A stretch of DNA of 64,000 nt from Clavaria fumosa (lineage: Eukaryota > Basidiomycota > Agaricomycetes > Agaricales > Clavariaceae). A program made the position numbers and the translations under genes. Every line of letters starts with the position of its first letter. The first letter of the stretch is position 1. A model generated the notes under the pieces. The model was not told the origin of the DNA and made no database searches. It saw only the letters and a program-made list of their open reading frames with translations. Location: positions 3,638,501 through 3,702,500 of the forward strand of contig OX637795.1 in NCBI GenBank assembly GCA_951802425.1, in the 5' to 3' direction. Below, in pieces: positions 9,915-20,568 of this stretch.

Positions 9915-12900
9915 CTACTCCTCACAATAGGTGAAGAACCATGCATCTGCCTCAAGTTTTGTGTTGCGGATAAGTTTGATCTAGGAAACAAAGGGTGTAT
10001 AATTGGTTAATGATGATGAAGACTGATCTACCTCCGATGCGCTTCGACCTTTCTTTACATAGTATGTTTTGCTGACTATGTACAAAAGCATGAATAAGCC
10101 AGATCCATGGAGAGAAAAGGATGGAGTATATCCCACCGAAGTCTTTGCTCAACTGTTCCTGCTGCTCCATGTCCTGTGCATACTTGGCCTTGAAATAGTG
10201 TAGCACTACAGTCAGATTAAGGATCTATGAACAACATACCTTCAATTTTTCATGTTCCCCCTTAAGCTGCTCCATGTCCTGTGCATACTTGGCCTTGAAA
10301 TAGTGTAGCACTACAGTCAGATTAAGGATCTATGAACAACATACCTTCAATTTTTCATGTTCCCCTTTAAGCTTCTGCATGTCCCGCTCATACTCGGCCT
10401 TGAAAGATTTAAGAAATACAGTCAGATTAAGGATCTATGAACAACATACCAACTTTTGTTCCAATCCTTTACGTTTCTCTTCAATCTGTAGGTCCTGCTT
10501 GACCTTGGTTGGGATCACGAGAAGAAGCAATCAGCATCAGATTTTGGAAGTGAGAGTAAAAGGTAACAACATACTTGCTGAACATGGAGAGCATATGCAA
10601 TTAGGTCAGACCACGAAGTAAATTGTCAATTGAAGAAAGACATATATTCCTAAGGTGCAGAGCAAGCTCGACTGCGAAAGGGGGACATACATTCTAGCGG
10701 TTGAGGATAACGTGTTCAGGCCATGGTTGCAAATGCAAAGAATGCGATAACATACCGGCTGGAGCTAGAGAGGAACAATAAGGTCACAAATGCAGAGAGC
10801 GCCATGTCTACCTACACTCTGGAGTGAAGGGGGAGCACAATGGGTCGGATCACAAAAATGACTGCAAAGAATGGCATGACACACCTTCTGAAAGTGGAGA
10901 GCAGGGAAAATGGGTCGGTTGATGAAAGCAAGGGCAAAGGGAGGAACAACATACAACCTGAAGGTGGAGTGGGCACGATGGGGTCAGATAATTAAAGTAA
11001 CTGCAAATGGGAGGAACGACACACATACTGAAAGAGGGGGGTGAGATCACGAAGGCAACTGTGAAGGGAGGTATGACATACAGACTGAGAGAGCGCGATG
11101 GCATCAAATCACAAAAATTAACTGAGAAGAAAAGAACGACACACAGCCTGAGGTTCAGAGCAGATCAGATCGCCAAAAAAAAAAAAAAGCCAAGGGGAGG
11201 AACGACGTACAGCCTGAAGGTGCAGAGCAAGCGCGATGGGGTCAGATCACGAAACCAACCGCAATGGGGGGAACAACGACGTACAGCCTGAAGGTGCAGA
11301 GCGAGCACGATGGGGTCAGATCATGAAACCAACCGCAACGGGGGGAATGACGTACAGCCTGAAGGTGCAGAGCGAGCGTGATGGGGTCACATCACGAAAC
11401 CAACCGCAACAGAGGGAATGACATACATACTGAATGCAGAGCGAGCGCGATGGGGTCAGATCACAAAACCAACTGCAACGGGGGAAACGACGTACAGTCT
11501 GAAGGTGCAGAGCGAACGCGATGGGGTCAGAACATGGAACCAACCACAAAGGGGGGAACGACGTACTTCCTGAACGTGCAGAGCGAGCGCGATGGGGTCA
11601 GATCACGAAACCAACCGCAAAAGGAGGAACGACGTACTTGCTGAACGTGCAGAGTGAGCGCGATGGGGTCAGATCACGAAACCAATCGCAAAAGGAGGAA
11701 CGACGTACTTGCTGAAGGTGCAGAGCGAGCGCGATGAGGTCAGATCACGAAACCAACCGCAAAGGGGGGAACGACGTACATGCTGAACGTGCAGAGCGAG
11801 CGCGATGGGGTTAGATCACGAAACCAACCGCAACGGGGGGAACGACGTACAGCCTGAAGGTGCAGAGCAAGCGCGATGGGGTCAGATCGCGAAACCAACC
11901 GCAGCAGGGAGAATGACGTACAGCCTGAGGGTGCAGAGCAAGTGCGATGGGGTCAGATCATGAAACCAACCGCAACGGGGGGAACGACGTACATGCTGAA
12001 CGTGCAGAGCGAGCACGATGGGGTCAGATCACGAAACCCACCGCAACGAGGGGAACGACGTACAGCCTGAGGGTGCAGAGCGAGCGCGATGGGGTCAGAT
12101 CACGAAACCAACCGCAACGGGGGAACGACGTACTTGCTGAAGGTGCAGAGCGAGCGCGATGGGGTCAGATCACGAAACCAACTGCAAAGGGGGGAACGAC
12201 GTGCTCGCTGAAGGTGCACAGCAAGCGCGATGGGGTCAGATCACGAAACCAACCGCAAAAGGGGGAACGACGTACTTGCTAAACGTGCAGAGCGAGCGCG
12301 ATGGGGTGAGATCACGAAACCAATCGCAAATGTAGGAACGACGTACTCGCTGAATGTGCAGAGCGAGTGCGATGGGGTCAGATCATGAAACCAACTGCAA
12401 AGGGGGGAACGACATACAGCCTGAAGGTGCAGAGCGAGCACGATGGGGTCAGAACATGAAACCAACCGCAACAGGGGGAACAACGTACTTCCTGAACGTG
12501 CAGAGCGAGCGCGATGGGGTCAGATCACGAAACCAACCGCAAAGGAGGGAACGACGTACTCGCTGAAGGTGCACAGCAAGCGCAATGGGGTCAGATCACG
12601 AAGCCAACCGCAAAAGGGGGAACGACGTACTTCCTGAACGTGCAGAGCGAGCGCGATGGGGTCAGATCACGAAACCAATCGCAAAAGGAGGAACGACGTA
12701 CTTCCTGAAGGTGCAGAGCGAGCGCGATGGGGTCAGATCACGAAACCAACCGCAAAGGGGGGAACAACGTACTTGCTGAACGTGCAGAGCGAGCGCGATG
12801 GGGTCAGATCATGGAACCAACCGCAACGGGGGGAACGACGTACAGCCTGAAGGTGCAAAGCGAGCGCAATGGGGTCAGATCACGAAACCAACCGCAAAGG

Positions 12901-15900
12901 GGGGAACAACGTACTTGCTGAACGTGCAGAGCGAGCGCGATGGGGTCAGATCATGGAACCAACCGCAACGGGGGGAACGACGTACAGCCTGAAGGTGCAA
13001 AGCGAGCGCAATGGGGTCAGATCACGAAACCAATCGCAAAGGGGGAACGACGTACTGGCTGAAGGTGCAGAGCGAGTGCGATGGGGTCAGATCACGAAAC
13101 CAACTGCAATGGGGGGGAACGACGTACAGTCTGAAGGTGCAGAGCAAGCGCGATGGGGTCACATCACGAAACCAACCGCAAAGGGGGGAACGACGTACAA
13201 GCTGAAGGTGCAGAGCGAGCGCGATGGGGTGAGATCACGAAACCAACAGCAACGGGGGGAACGACGTACTTGCTGAAGGTGCAGAGCGAGCGCGATGGGG
13301 TCAGATCACGAAACTAACCGCAAAGGGGGGAACAACGTACAAGCTGAAGGTGCAGAGCGAGCGCGATGGGTCAGATCACGAAACCAACTGCAACGGGGGG
13401 AACGACGTACAGTCTGAAGGTGCAGAGCAAGCGCGATGGGGTCAGATCACGAAACCAACCGCAAAGGGGGGAACGACGTACAGACTGAATGTGCAGAGCG
13501 AGTGCGATGGGGTCAGATCATGAAACCAGCCGCAAAGGGGGGAACGACGTACTCGCTGAAGGTGCAGAGCGAGTGCGATGGGGTCAGATCACGAAACCAA
13601 CCGCAATAGGGGGAACAACGTACTTGCTAAACATGCAGAGCGAGCACGTTGGGGTCAGATCACGAAACCCACCGCAACAGGGGGAACAACGTACAAGCTG
13701 AAGGTGCAGAGCGAGCGCGATGGGGTCAGATCACGAAACCAACCGCAACGGGGGGAACGACGTACAACCTGAACGTGCAGAGCGAGCGCGATGGGGTCAG
13801 ATCACGAAATCAACCGCAAAGGGGGGAACGACGTACTCGCTGAAGGTGCACAGCAAGCACGATGGGGTCAGATCACGAAACCAACCACAACGGGGGGAAC
13901 GACGTACATACTGAACGTGCAGAGCGAGCACGATGGGGTCAGATCACGAAACTAACCGCAAAGGGGGGAACAACGTACAGTCTGAATGTGCAGAGCGAGC
14001 GCGATGGGGTCAAATCACGAAACCAACCACAATGGGGGGAACAACGTACAGCCTGAAGGTGCAGAGCGAGCGCGATGGGGTGAGATCACGAAACCAATCG
14101 CAAATGTAGGAACGACGTACTTGCTGAAGGTGCAGAGCGAGTGCGATGGGGTCAGATCATGAAACCAACTGCAAAGGGGGGAACGACATACAGCCTGAAG
14201 GTGCAGAGCGAGCACGATGGGGTCAGAACACGAAACCAACCGCAACAGGGGGAACAACGTACTTCCTGAACGTGCAGAGCGAGCGCGATGGGGTCAGATC
14301 ACGAAACCAGCCGCAAAGGGGGGAACGACGTACAGCCTGAAGGTGCAGAGCGAGTGCGATGGGGTCAGATCACGAAACCAACCGCAACAGGGGGAACAAC
14401 ATACAAGCTGAAGGTGCAGAGCGAGCGCGATGGGGTCAGATCATGAAACCAACCGCAAAGGGGGGAACGACGTACAGCCTGAAGGTGCAGAGCGAGCGAG
14501 ATGGGGTCAGAACATGAAACTAACTGCAAAGGGGGGAACGACGTACTTGCTGAAGGTGCAGAGCAAGCGTGATGAGGTCAGATCACGAAACCAACTGCAA
14601 TGGGGGGGAACGACGTACAATCTGAAGGTGCAGAGCAAGCGCGATGGGGTCAGGTCACGAAACCAACCACAACGGGGGGAACGACATACAGCCTGAAGGT
14701 GCAGAGCGAGCGCGATGGGGTCAGATCATGGAACCAACCGCAACGAGGGGAACGACGTACTTGCTGAAGGTGCAGAGCGAGCGCGATGGGGTGAGATCAC
14801 GAAACCAACCGCAACGGGGGGAATGACGTACTCGCTAAAGGTGCAGAGCGAGCGCGATGGGGTCAGATCACGAAACCAACCGCAACGGGGGGAACGACGT
14901 ACTTGCTGAAGGTGCAGAGTGGGTGCGATGGGGTCAGATCACGAAACCAACCGCAAAGGGGGGAACGACGTACTCGCTGAATGTGCAGAGCGAGTGCGAT
15001 GGGGTCAGATCACGAAACCAGCCGCAAAGGGGGGAACGACGTACAGCCTGAAGGTGCAGAGCGAGTGCGATGGGGTCAGATCACGAAACCAACCGCAACA
15101 GGGGGAACAACGTACTTCCTGAACGTGCAGAGCGAGCGCGATGGGGTCAGATCACGAAACCAACCGCAAAGGGGGGAACGACGTACAGCCTGAAGGTGCA
15201 GAGCGAGCGAGATGGGGTCAGAACATGAAACCAACCACAAAGGGGGGAACGACGTACTTCCTGAACGTGCAGAGCGAGCGCGATGGGGTCAGATCACGAA
15301 ACCATCCGCAAAAGGAGGAACGACGTACTTGCTGAACGTGCAGAGTGAGCGCAATGGGGTCAGATCACGAAACCAATCGCAAAAGGAGGAACGACGTACA
15401 GCCTAAAGGTGCAGAGCGAGTGCGATGGGGTCAGATCACGAAGCCAACTGCAAAGGGGGGAACGACGTACTTGCTGAAGGTGCACAGCAAGCGCGATGGG
15501 GTCAGATCACGAAACCAACCGCAAAGGGGGGAACGACGTACTCGCTGAAGGTGCACAGCAAGCGCGATGGGGTCAGATCACAAATCCAACTGTAAAGGAG
15601 AGGAACGACGTACTTCCTGAAGGCGTGGAGCAAGCACGATGCGATCAGGTCGGAGCGTCACAGTACAGGAAGGAACAACATACCAACTGTAGGAGGAAAG
15701 GGGCGCGGTGGGGTGAGACTGTCGACGTGACTATAAAGGAGTAACGTACCCACTGAAGATGGAGAGTGGGCGGAACGGGGTTAGATCTCCAACTCGGTTG
15801 CAAAAGGAAGAGCAAACATTCTGATAGTGGATATCCAGTGAGATGGTGTAAGATCCTGGGCGCCATGGCGGGGTAGGAGGGGACGTACAATCTGACGGTG

Positions 15901-16180
15901 GATAGCGGGTGCACATAAATGAGATTATGGACGTGACTGTGAGGAACGACATACTATCTGAAGGTGGAGACTCGGTCAGAATGTCAACCGAAACGAGAAA
16001 GGAAGACCATACCTCCTGAGTCTGGAGAGCAGGTGAGACGATAACGGATAATGGAGTGCGAAAAGCGAGATATTGGATCAGAACATGGACCGCACTGCAA
16101 AGGGAGGAACGCCATACTGCCTGCAGGTGGATGCCAGGTGAGGTAGTGTCAGCACTTCCAAAGCGGGAGCGACAAACCAT
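9915..16180 (-). CDS. Coiled-coil protein encoded by about 80 single-codon exons plus six longer exons
   Basis: Minus-strand spliced gene, unrecognised product. Exon 1 ends exactly with an ATG (16178-16180) followed by GTTTGT. Every next exon I can define is 3 nt, framed by CAG and GT(A/G)YGT. Triplets at 16118, 16013, 15955, 15889, 15818, 15750, 15684 and 15614 (low coordinates) are separated by unrelated introns of 55-102 nt with CTNAY branch motifs; those from 15542 to 11211 lie in the 71-bp array; a diverged stretch follows from 11145 to 10575. Longer exons: 10450-10503, 10345-10398 and 10240-10293 (18 codons each), 10137-10188, 10032-10075, 9915-9980 (ends EE, TAG). All junctions keep phase; the total is 187 codons. 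The protein begins MAEIINWLERQAQEAEARQR. The 80 single-codon residues are 19 Ala, 15 Gln, 9 Glu and 8 Arg plus others, with no stop; the next exons are KLKGEHEKLK-like coiled coil. A putative exon at 10628 lacks a GT and was left out. One 5' site (12205) is GC. Splicing is inferred. Confidence 0.85.
10137..10503 (-). repeat. 105-bp exon-intron tandem modules
   Basis: Four modules with upper exon ends at 10188, 10293, 10398 and 10503. Each is an 18-codon exon (the first is 52 nt) plus a 51-nt intron that starts GTATGTTGTT, has CTGAC and ends in CAAG. The second and third introns are almost identical, and exons read AKYAQDMEQ.., AEYERDMQK.., VKQDLQIEE... They show that this gene also grew by duplicating exon and intron together. 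Confidence 0.9.
11082..15616 (-). repeat. 71-bp tandem array: 68-nt intron plus 3-nt exon per unit
   Basis: About 62 homogeneous units. On the minus strand each reads GTACGT (rarely GTATGT), a C/T-rich stretch, CTGAC, a pyrimidine tract, TTCAG, then a variable triplet. Triplet low coordinates: 15542, 15471, 15400, 15329, 15258, 15187, 15116, 15045, 14974, 14903, 14832, 14761, 14690, 14619, 14547, 14476, 14405, 14334, 14263, 14192, 14121, 14050, 13979, 13908, 13837, 13766, 13695, 13624, 13553, 13482, 13411, 13341, 13270, 13199, 13128, 13056, 12986, 12915, 12844, 12773, 12702, 12631, 12560, 12489, 12418, 12347, 12276, 12205, 12134, 12064, 11993, 11922, 11851, 11780, 11709, 11638, 11567, 11496, 11427, 11356, 11285, 11211. 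The intron part is near constant while the triplet takes at least twelve codons (GCT, CAA, GAA, CGA, CTT, ACT, TAT, CAT, GTT, TCT, CCA, ATT). Confidence 0.93.
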
Positions 16181-16272
16181 CTGAAGGTGAAATTCCTTTG
16201 CGATGCGTAGCTTCGACAAGGGAGAGACTGCACAGAGATTGAGATCGATAAGAAGAAAGGCCGAAGCTGAGG

Positions 16273-16278
16273 TTTATA
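16273..16278 (-). promoter_or_regulatory. TATA box of the single-codon-exon gene
   Basis: TATAAA on the minus strand, 93 nt upstream of the ATG that ends exon 1. The intervening leader is pyrimidine rich (cttcttatcgatctcaatct), as is common near fungal transcription starts. Inferred from position only. Confidence 0.5.
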
Positions 16279-16488
16279 TTCGATCGTTTCGCAGGGTTCC
16301 CACGGCTGCTACATCAGCAAAAGTGCATAGTCCAGGCCTTGTCAGGTGACCTTGGTGATGAATCTGCACCACTTATATACCGCAACATGTATCTAAGACA
16401 AAGACGCGGGGGTACTACTAAGTAACGTGTGATAATTGGGTTCGCAATATTTTGAAGTAGATGGGAGTTTTGGTGCAAGGATTGCCTT

Positions 16489-17980
16489 TCATCCTGACGG
16501 AACGATGGGGCGAAAAGGCCCGGAAAAAGGAGGGGAAGGGATGGGAAAGGGAGGAATTGAAGAAAATACGACAACTCTCGAAGTTGGCGGGCCGTCATCC
16601 TCCAAGTACTCCTCCTCGGTGATGTACTTGTTGTCTGATTCGCGTTCTTCATGGTGCATTTCGATGTCCTGGGTGTTGATGTCGGCTGGGAGTTTGCCTA
16701 GGACTTGACCGACAGCCCTGTCCAAAAAAATTTCCAGACGGGATGCCTCTACTTCTGCGGCACTCGCTCTCGGTGGGTTTTTGGGTTGACATGGGAATTG
16801 GGTCGGATTTGGTTTGGGGGGTAGCGGGAAAGGGGAAGGGGAAGCGGCGGTTGGGGAAGTTTTAAGCTTGCCAGTTTTGCGTTTGGTCGTGTTGGCTCCC
16901 GTGGCGGGTGATGTATTAGCGGCGTTTTCTATTTGACGATGAATCTTGAGTGTCCGCCAACCTCGAAGGGGGGACCTATCCCCGAACAAGTAGACAATCT
17001 TGAAGATTCTGAGGATGTTGTGGGCAATTTTTGCATCGGGATCCTCGAAAGCAAACGATATGCTAGACCGAGCGTGTTCTCGGAAAGCTGCTGGGTCCTT
17101 GACCCAGCTGGGCTTCTGTGTGATCTTCAGCTCCCTATAAAAAGGATTGTGTGCTAGCAATTCTCTGTGTATTTCGTCCGCGCTGTGGGCTGGATCATAG
17201 CGTGTCTTGCCTGTCCACACGTTATGTATGATGAGCTTGGACCACTTGACGTCCCGATGGACCAATACGGGATGAGTCGAGAAAGGAGCGATGACTGAAG
17301 AAATGGCTGTGGAGGTTGCTGAGAGTTCTTCGGGCGATACATCTGGGGCAGCAGTGACAACAAGGTTACCCTTTGTGGTGCGGTGCGCAGCCGACAACCG
17401 GGCTTTGTGTCCAAGCTTTTCTAAGCCCTCATTGATCGTCCTGAGGATTTCTGATGGCTGTTGGAGAGTGAAGGTGCAGTCCGAAGTGACTTGGATGACA
17501 AGACGTGGGCGGACTACTGTTGTTGGTTTAGGAATGAGTGTTTTGGTGGTTTCGGTTGGTTTGGGAGAGGCCTTGCTGGCTGCAGCAGCATAAGAGGGTG
17601 CCGGAGCGGATGAGGCTAAGCGATTCGGGGTAGAGATCTTGGAGTTCAGGCCTTCAAGCTTCAGGGCCTGCACTTGTCGGGAAAGTGCTGACAAACCCGC
17701 GCTGATTTTCTTGAACTCGGCTGACTCAGCCACTGAGGGCTCCTTGACGATTTTTCGGGATTTTGGAAACAAGACGGCCCAGTGGGCATTGGCAGATGAA
17801 TCGAAATACTCTGCCAAGCGACGTGAGTAGTCTTCGTCTTTGTTTTTGACCAGAGAGGCCAATATTGGCGACGCGCGCATGAACAGCGCGAGGAGTTGTT
17901 TCGAGTTCGTTAGACGACTCAACGTATGAGATCATTATAGTACGAGGTCTGGGGACCCCTGGGGGATTCGCTCTGTCCAT
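16489..17980 (-). pseudogene. LINE (Tad-like) ORF1, no ORF2
   Basis: An open frame of 477 codons (17922-16489), with a likely N-terminal extension from ATG 17978-17980 (MDRANPPGVPRPRTIMISY) in a different frame, so a 1-nt shift or small intron is needed. The middle (VLVHRDVKWSKLIIHNVWTG, then SISFAFEDPDAKIAHNILR) resembles the RRM-like nucleic-acid-binding region of ORF1 of fungal Tad-type non-LTR elements. It is followed by a Pro/Ser-rich linker but no CCHC knuckles, and no endonuclease-RT ORF follows: the element stops about 200 bp upstream of the next promoter. Assignment by motif memory; an isolated domesticated gene is possible. Confidence 0.55.
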
Positions 17981-18430
17981 ACTATAATGTAGTTCGAGGT
18001 GTTAAATGATAAGTTATAGGTGTGGAGAGTTGACTCTTTGTCGAGACGGTGGTGGTTGCTGATTAACCCGTGACGAGGTGACCTTAGTAAACCCCGAGTA
18101 ACATGGCCGATCGCGTTCTGACAAGGAATTGCATGGTGAGGAATCCACTCTTTAAGAAATTACCTGGCAATGAAGAGCATCCAGGGCAAAGTTGGGATGG
18201 TGGATTGAAGAAGGTATGACTTGGGAAGGTCACTGCAGACTCGTATCAAGTAGGTAACATGATTGCCTTGTCTGCTAAGGAAACTGCACTTCCAGGGCTC
18301 AGCGCTCAGGCGGTAAGGTGGAGTGAAAACGGCGGCATTTGGAAAGGTCAGAACAAGTAGACATCAATGAGGCATGTATTCTCCAAGATGAGATGACTAG
18401 GTAAGAAATCGGTCGACGAGAGCGTCGCCA
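17981..18430. other. Unassigned spacer
   Basis: No convincing ORF, repeat or RNA gene seen. It separates the LINE ORF1 start from the duplicated EXPERA block. Confidence 0.5.
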
Positions 18431-18635
18431 ATTAGCGATGACCGGCGGAAACGCCGGGGGAGTGGTGGTAATACGCATGGCTCAATATCTGCGTCGCCGC
18501 CTCCGAGTCCTCGCCGGGAAGCGCGGACACGGTAAGGTGGGCGGCGGCGGGCTCCCTTCGCGGCGTCGGTGGGCTGCGAGCGTGAGCGGAGTCGCCGTGT
18601 ACCCTGGGGCGGGCCGTTGATTGCCCCCCCCCCCT

Positions 18636-20375
18636 CCCGCATTGGCGAGGCACGAAAAGGCGGCCGTTTCGTTCAGCCGACGTGGAAGGAGCAAGGCTGG
18701 AGGCGGGGGGCCGTTCTCCGCCGTGGCTGGGTGGGCACCCGACGGGCGTGTCAGCGGGACGGGGCAGACGCAGAATTGAGGCCGGATTGTTCGTTCCCGG
18801 GCCAGTGATCGGTCCGGAATCGGCCCGGGCTTCGTCGCCCGTCGCCACCACTGGGGCGAGAGGGCTGGGCTGCGATGTTGTGTTCCTACGGCCAGCCGTT
18901 GTGTAGATGCACATTAGCGTGCTCGCTTGCGTGTCCACATGACAGCAACCCATCGCATCCGCATCCGTGAATGCAGTCACCGTTGCACCGTCGCACCGTC
19001 GCACCGTGCCCCCACTCGTCCCATTGCCCCACTCATGCCCACACACACACACGGCTGGATCTCGCTCTGATTTCTCGTCTCCATCCCGGTTGTCCGGTTG
19101 GGCTCGGGCTTCGTCTTCCTGCGGTTCGTCTCTCCAGGCGACGTCGTCATCGTTGCCGCCGTCACCTCTGCCCCCGCCCCCCGTCCTCTCTGACCCAGCG
19201 CCGCGCCAGGCCCCGCTCCATGCCCGGCGGAGACCTGCGATGGCTGTGGAAGCCGTACGCCTTCTACATGGAGGTGGACTATGTGCGTGGCCTCGCCCGG
19301 CTCGTCCCGGCCCCCTCTGACGGCGCGCCGCCGCCCGAACACAGATCTACGGCCTCAAGGCCCTGCACGACGGGGACGGCTTCCCCGCTGCCGTATGTGA
19401 GTCTCGGCCCCCGATCCCGTGTGCGATGCTCATGCTCATGCTCACGCTCACTGCCGACACGCGGCCGCCAACACAGCGCTGCTCAACATAATCGAGCTCG
19501 TGCTGCAGGCCGCGTACCTGTACGGCGTGCACGCGGCGCGGTGGCCGGCCGCGCGCCGCTCCTTGGGTTCACAGTCGCGGCGCTGACGCTGTGGAAGACG
19601 CTGGTGTACATGCTGCAGGAGGCGTTCTGCGGGGGTTGCATGGTCGGGCAGAACGATCTGGCGCGGCTTGTGGTGTACTGGGTGGTCCCGAATGGGTGAG
19701 TTGATGCTTTCTTTTCTTGTTTTTTGTTTGGGGTTTTGGGTCCGGGGTGTGGGTGTGGCTGATGTTGGTGCTTGACTTGCGGTGAAGGTGCTGGATCGTG
19801 GTCCCCTCGATAGTCATCTGGACGCTTGGGAAGGACCTCGTCCAGCTGCTGCACGTCGCGCAGGAGAAGATGGATAAAAGAAAGACGACATGAGCGTGTC
19901 TGATCTACCAGCCGTGTTATTGAATGTTTTTTGTTTTTGCTTTGCGGTCTTTGTAACCTCTCGTCGTTTATGCATCCTGCTGCTTGGTTGGTTCCGAAAT
20001 GGACTTGCGTGATTCTATCGCGGGTCCGCGACGGCGGGGCTGGAGCCGTCTCACCCACGCGTTGGCGAGGCACGAAAAGGCAGCTGTTTCGTCCCGCCGG
20101 TTGTGCAGAAGAAGCGCGGTTCGACGGAGGGCCGTTCTGCGCCGTGGCTGGGTGGGCACCCGACGGGCGAACCAGCGGGACGGGCAGACGCAGAAGTGGT
20201 TCGTCCGAGTCCGGGCCCGGAATCGGCGGGCTTCATTGACCGCCGCCGCCGCCGAAGCGAGATGGCTGGCTGCGTTGTTGTGCTCCTGCCAGTTATCGCT
20301 AGTCAGCCGTTGTGTAGATGCACATTGGCTTGCTCGCGGTGACGCGGTGACGCGTGGTGCCTGCGAGTGTGACAT
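18636..20375 (+). repeat. Duplicated 5' region of the EXPERA genes
   Basis: Two related GC-rich segments, about 18640-18960 and 20062-20375, share ggcgaggcacgaaaaggc, gccgtggctgggtgggcac and cagccgttgtgtagatgcac. The first precedes EXPERA copy 1. The second would precede copy 2 but is separated from it by about 1.7 kb that holds the decayed gene and a MITE. Consistent with a tandem duplication of promoter plus gene, followed by insertion. Confidence 0.7.
19035..19893 (+). pseudogene. EXPERA-domain protein, copy 1 (dead)
   Basis: Same five-exon layout as the intact copy at 22142-22975: exons about 19035-19123, 19210-19282, 19345-19396, 19477-19695 and 19788-19893. Two lesions are visible. Codon 12 of exon 1 is TGA (19068-19070) where copy 2 has TGG. 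Exon 4 carries two extra bases in the GC-rich stretch near 19550, shifting the frame. Splice sites and the C-terminus (CWIVVPS.., ending KTT, TGA) remain. Introns diverged more than exons, so it was functional for some time after duplication. Confidence 0.85.
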
Positions 20376-20568
20376 GTGACTTGGTCCGTAACTGGTTTGC
20401 CTTCCTACATGCCATCTTCACGGGATTCTCAAGCCTCTCTCAAGCCTCCTTTAGTGCCACTGTCAAAATGTCCCTTTGTAAAGATATTAACCGCCGCTCA
20501 ATCTGCCTGACCAAGCTGCCGACGGAAGGCAGTCTTTGCGCCCACCTGTTTGATGCCGCGTCATTGGG

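Noticed and set aside
10628..10630. An 81st single-codon exon (GAA)
   Set aside because: Good 3' splice site but no GT after the triplet (TATATG); omitted from the model.
11200..15700. Series of 64-70 codon plus-strand ORFs (MGSDHETNRKGG...) through the 71-bp array
   Set aside because: The unit is not a multiple of three, so the same short peptide recurs in all frames and each copy ends at a stop after under three units. The minus-strand intron-exon reading explains the sequence better.
11200..15700. CRISPR-like array
   Set aside because: The variable part is only 3 nt and lies in a eukaryotic context; there are no spacers and no cas genes.
20060..20380. Independent gene on the GC-rich segment before EXPERA copy 2
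   Set aside because: It aligns with the 5' flank of copy 1 (18640-18960) and is better explained as duplicated promoter sequence.
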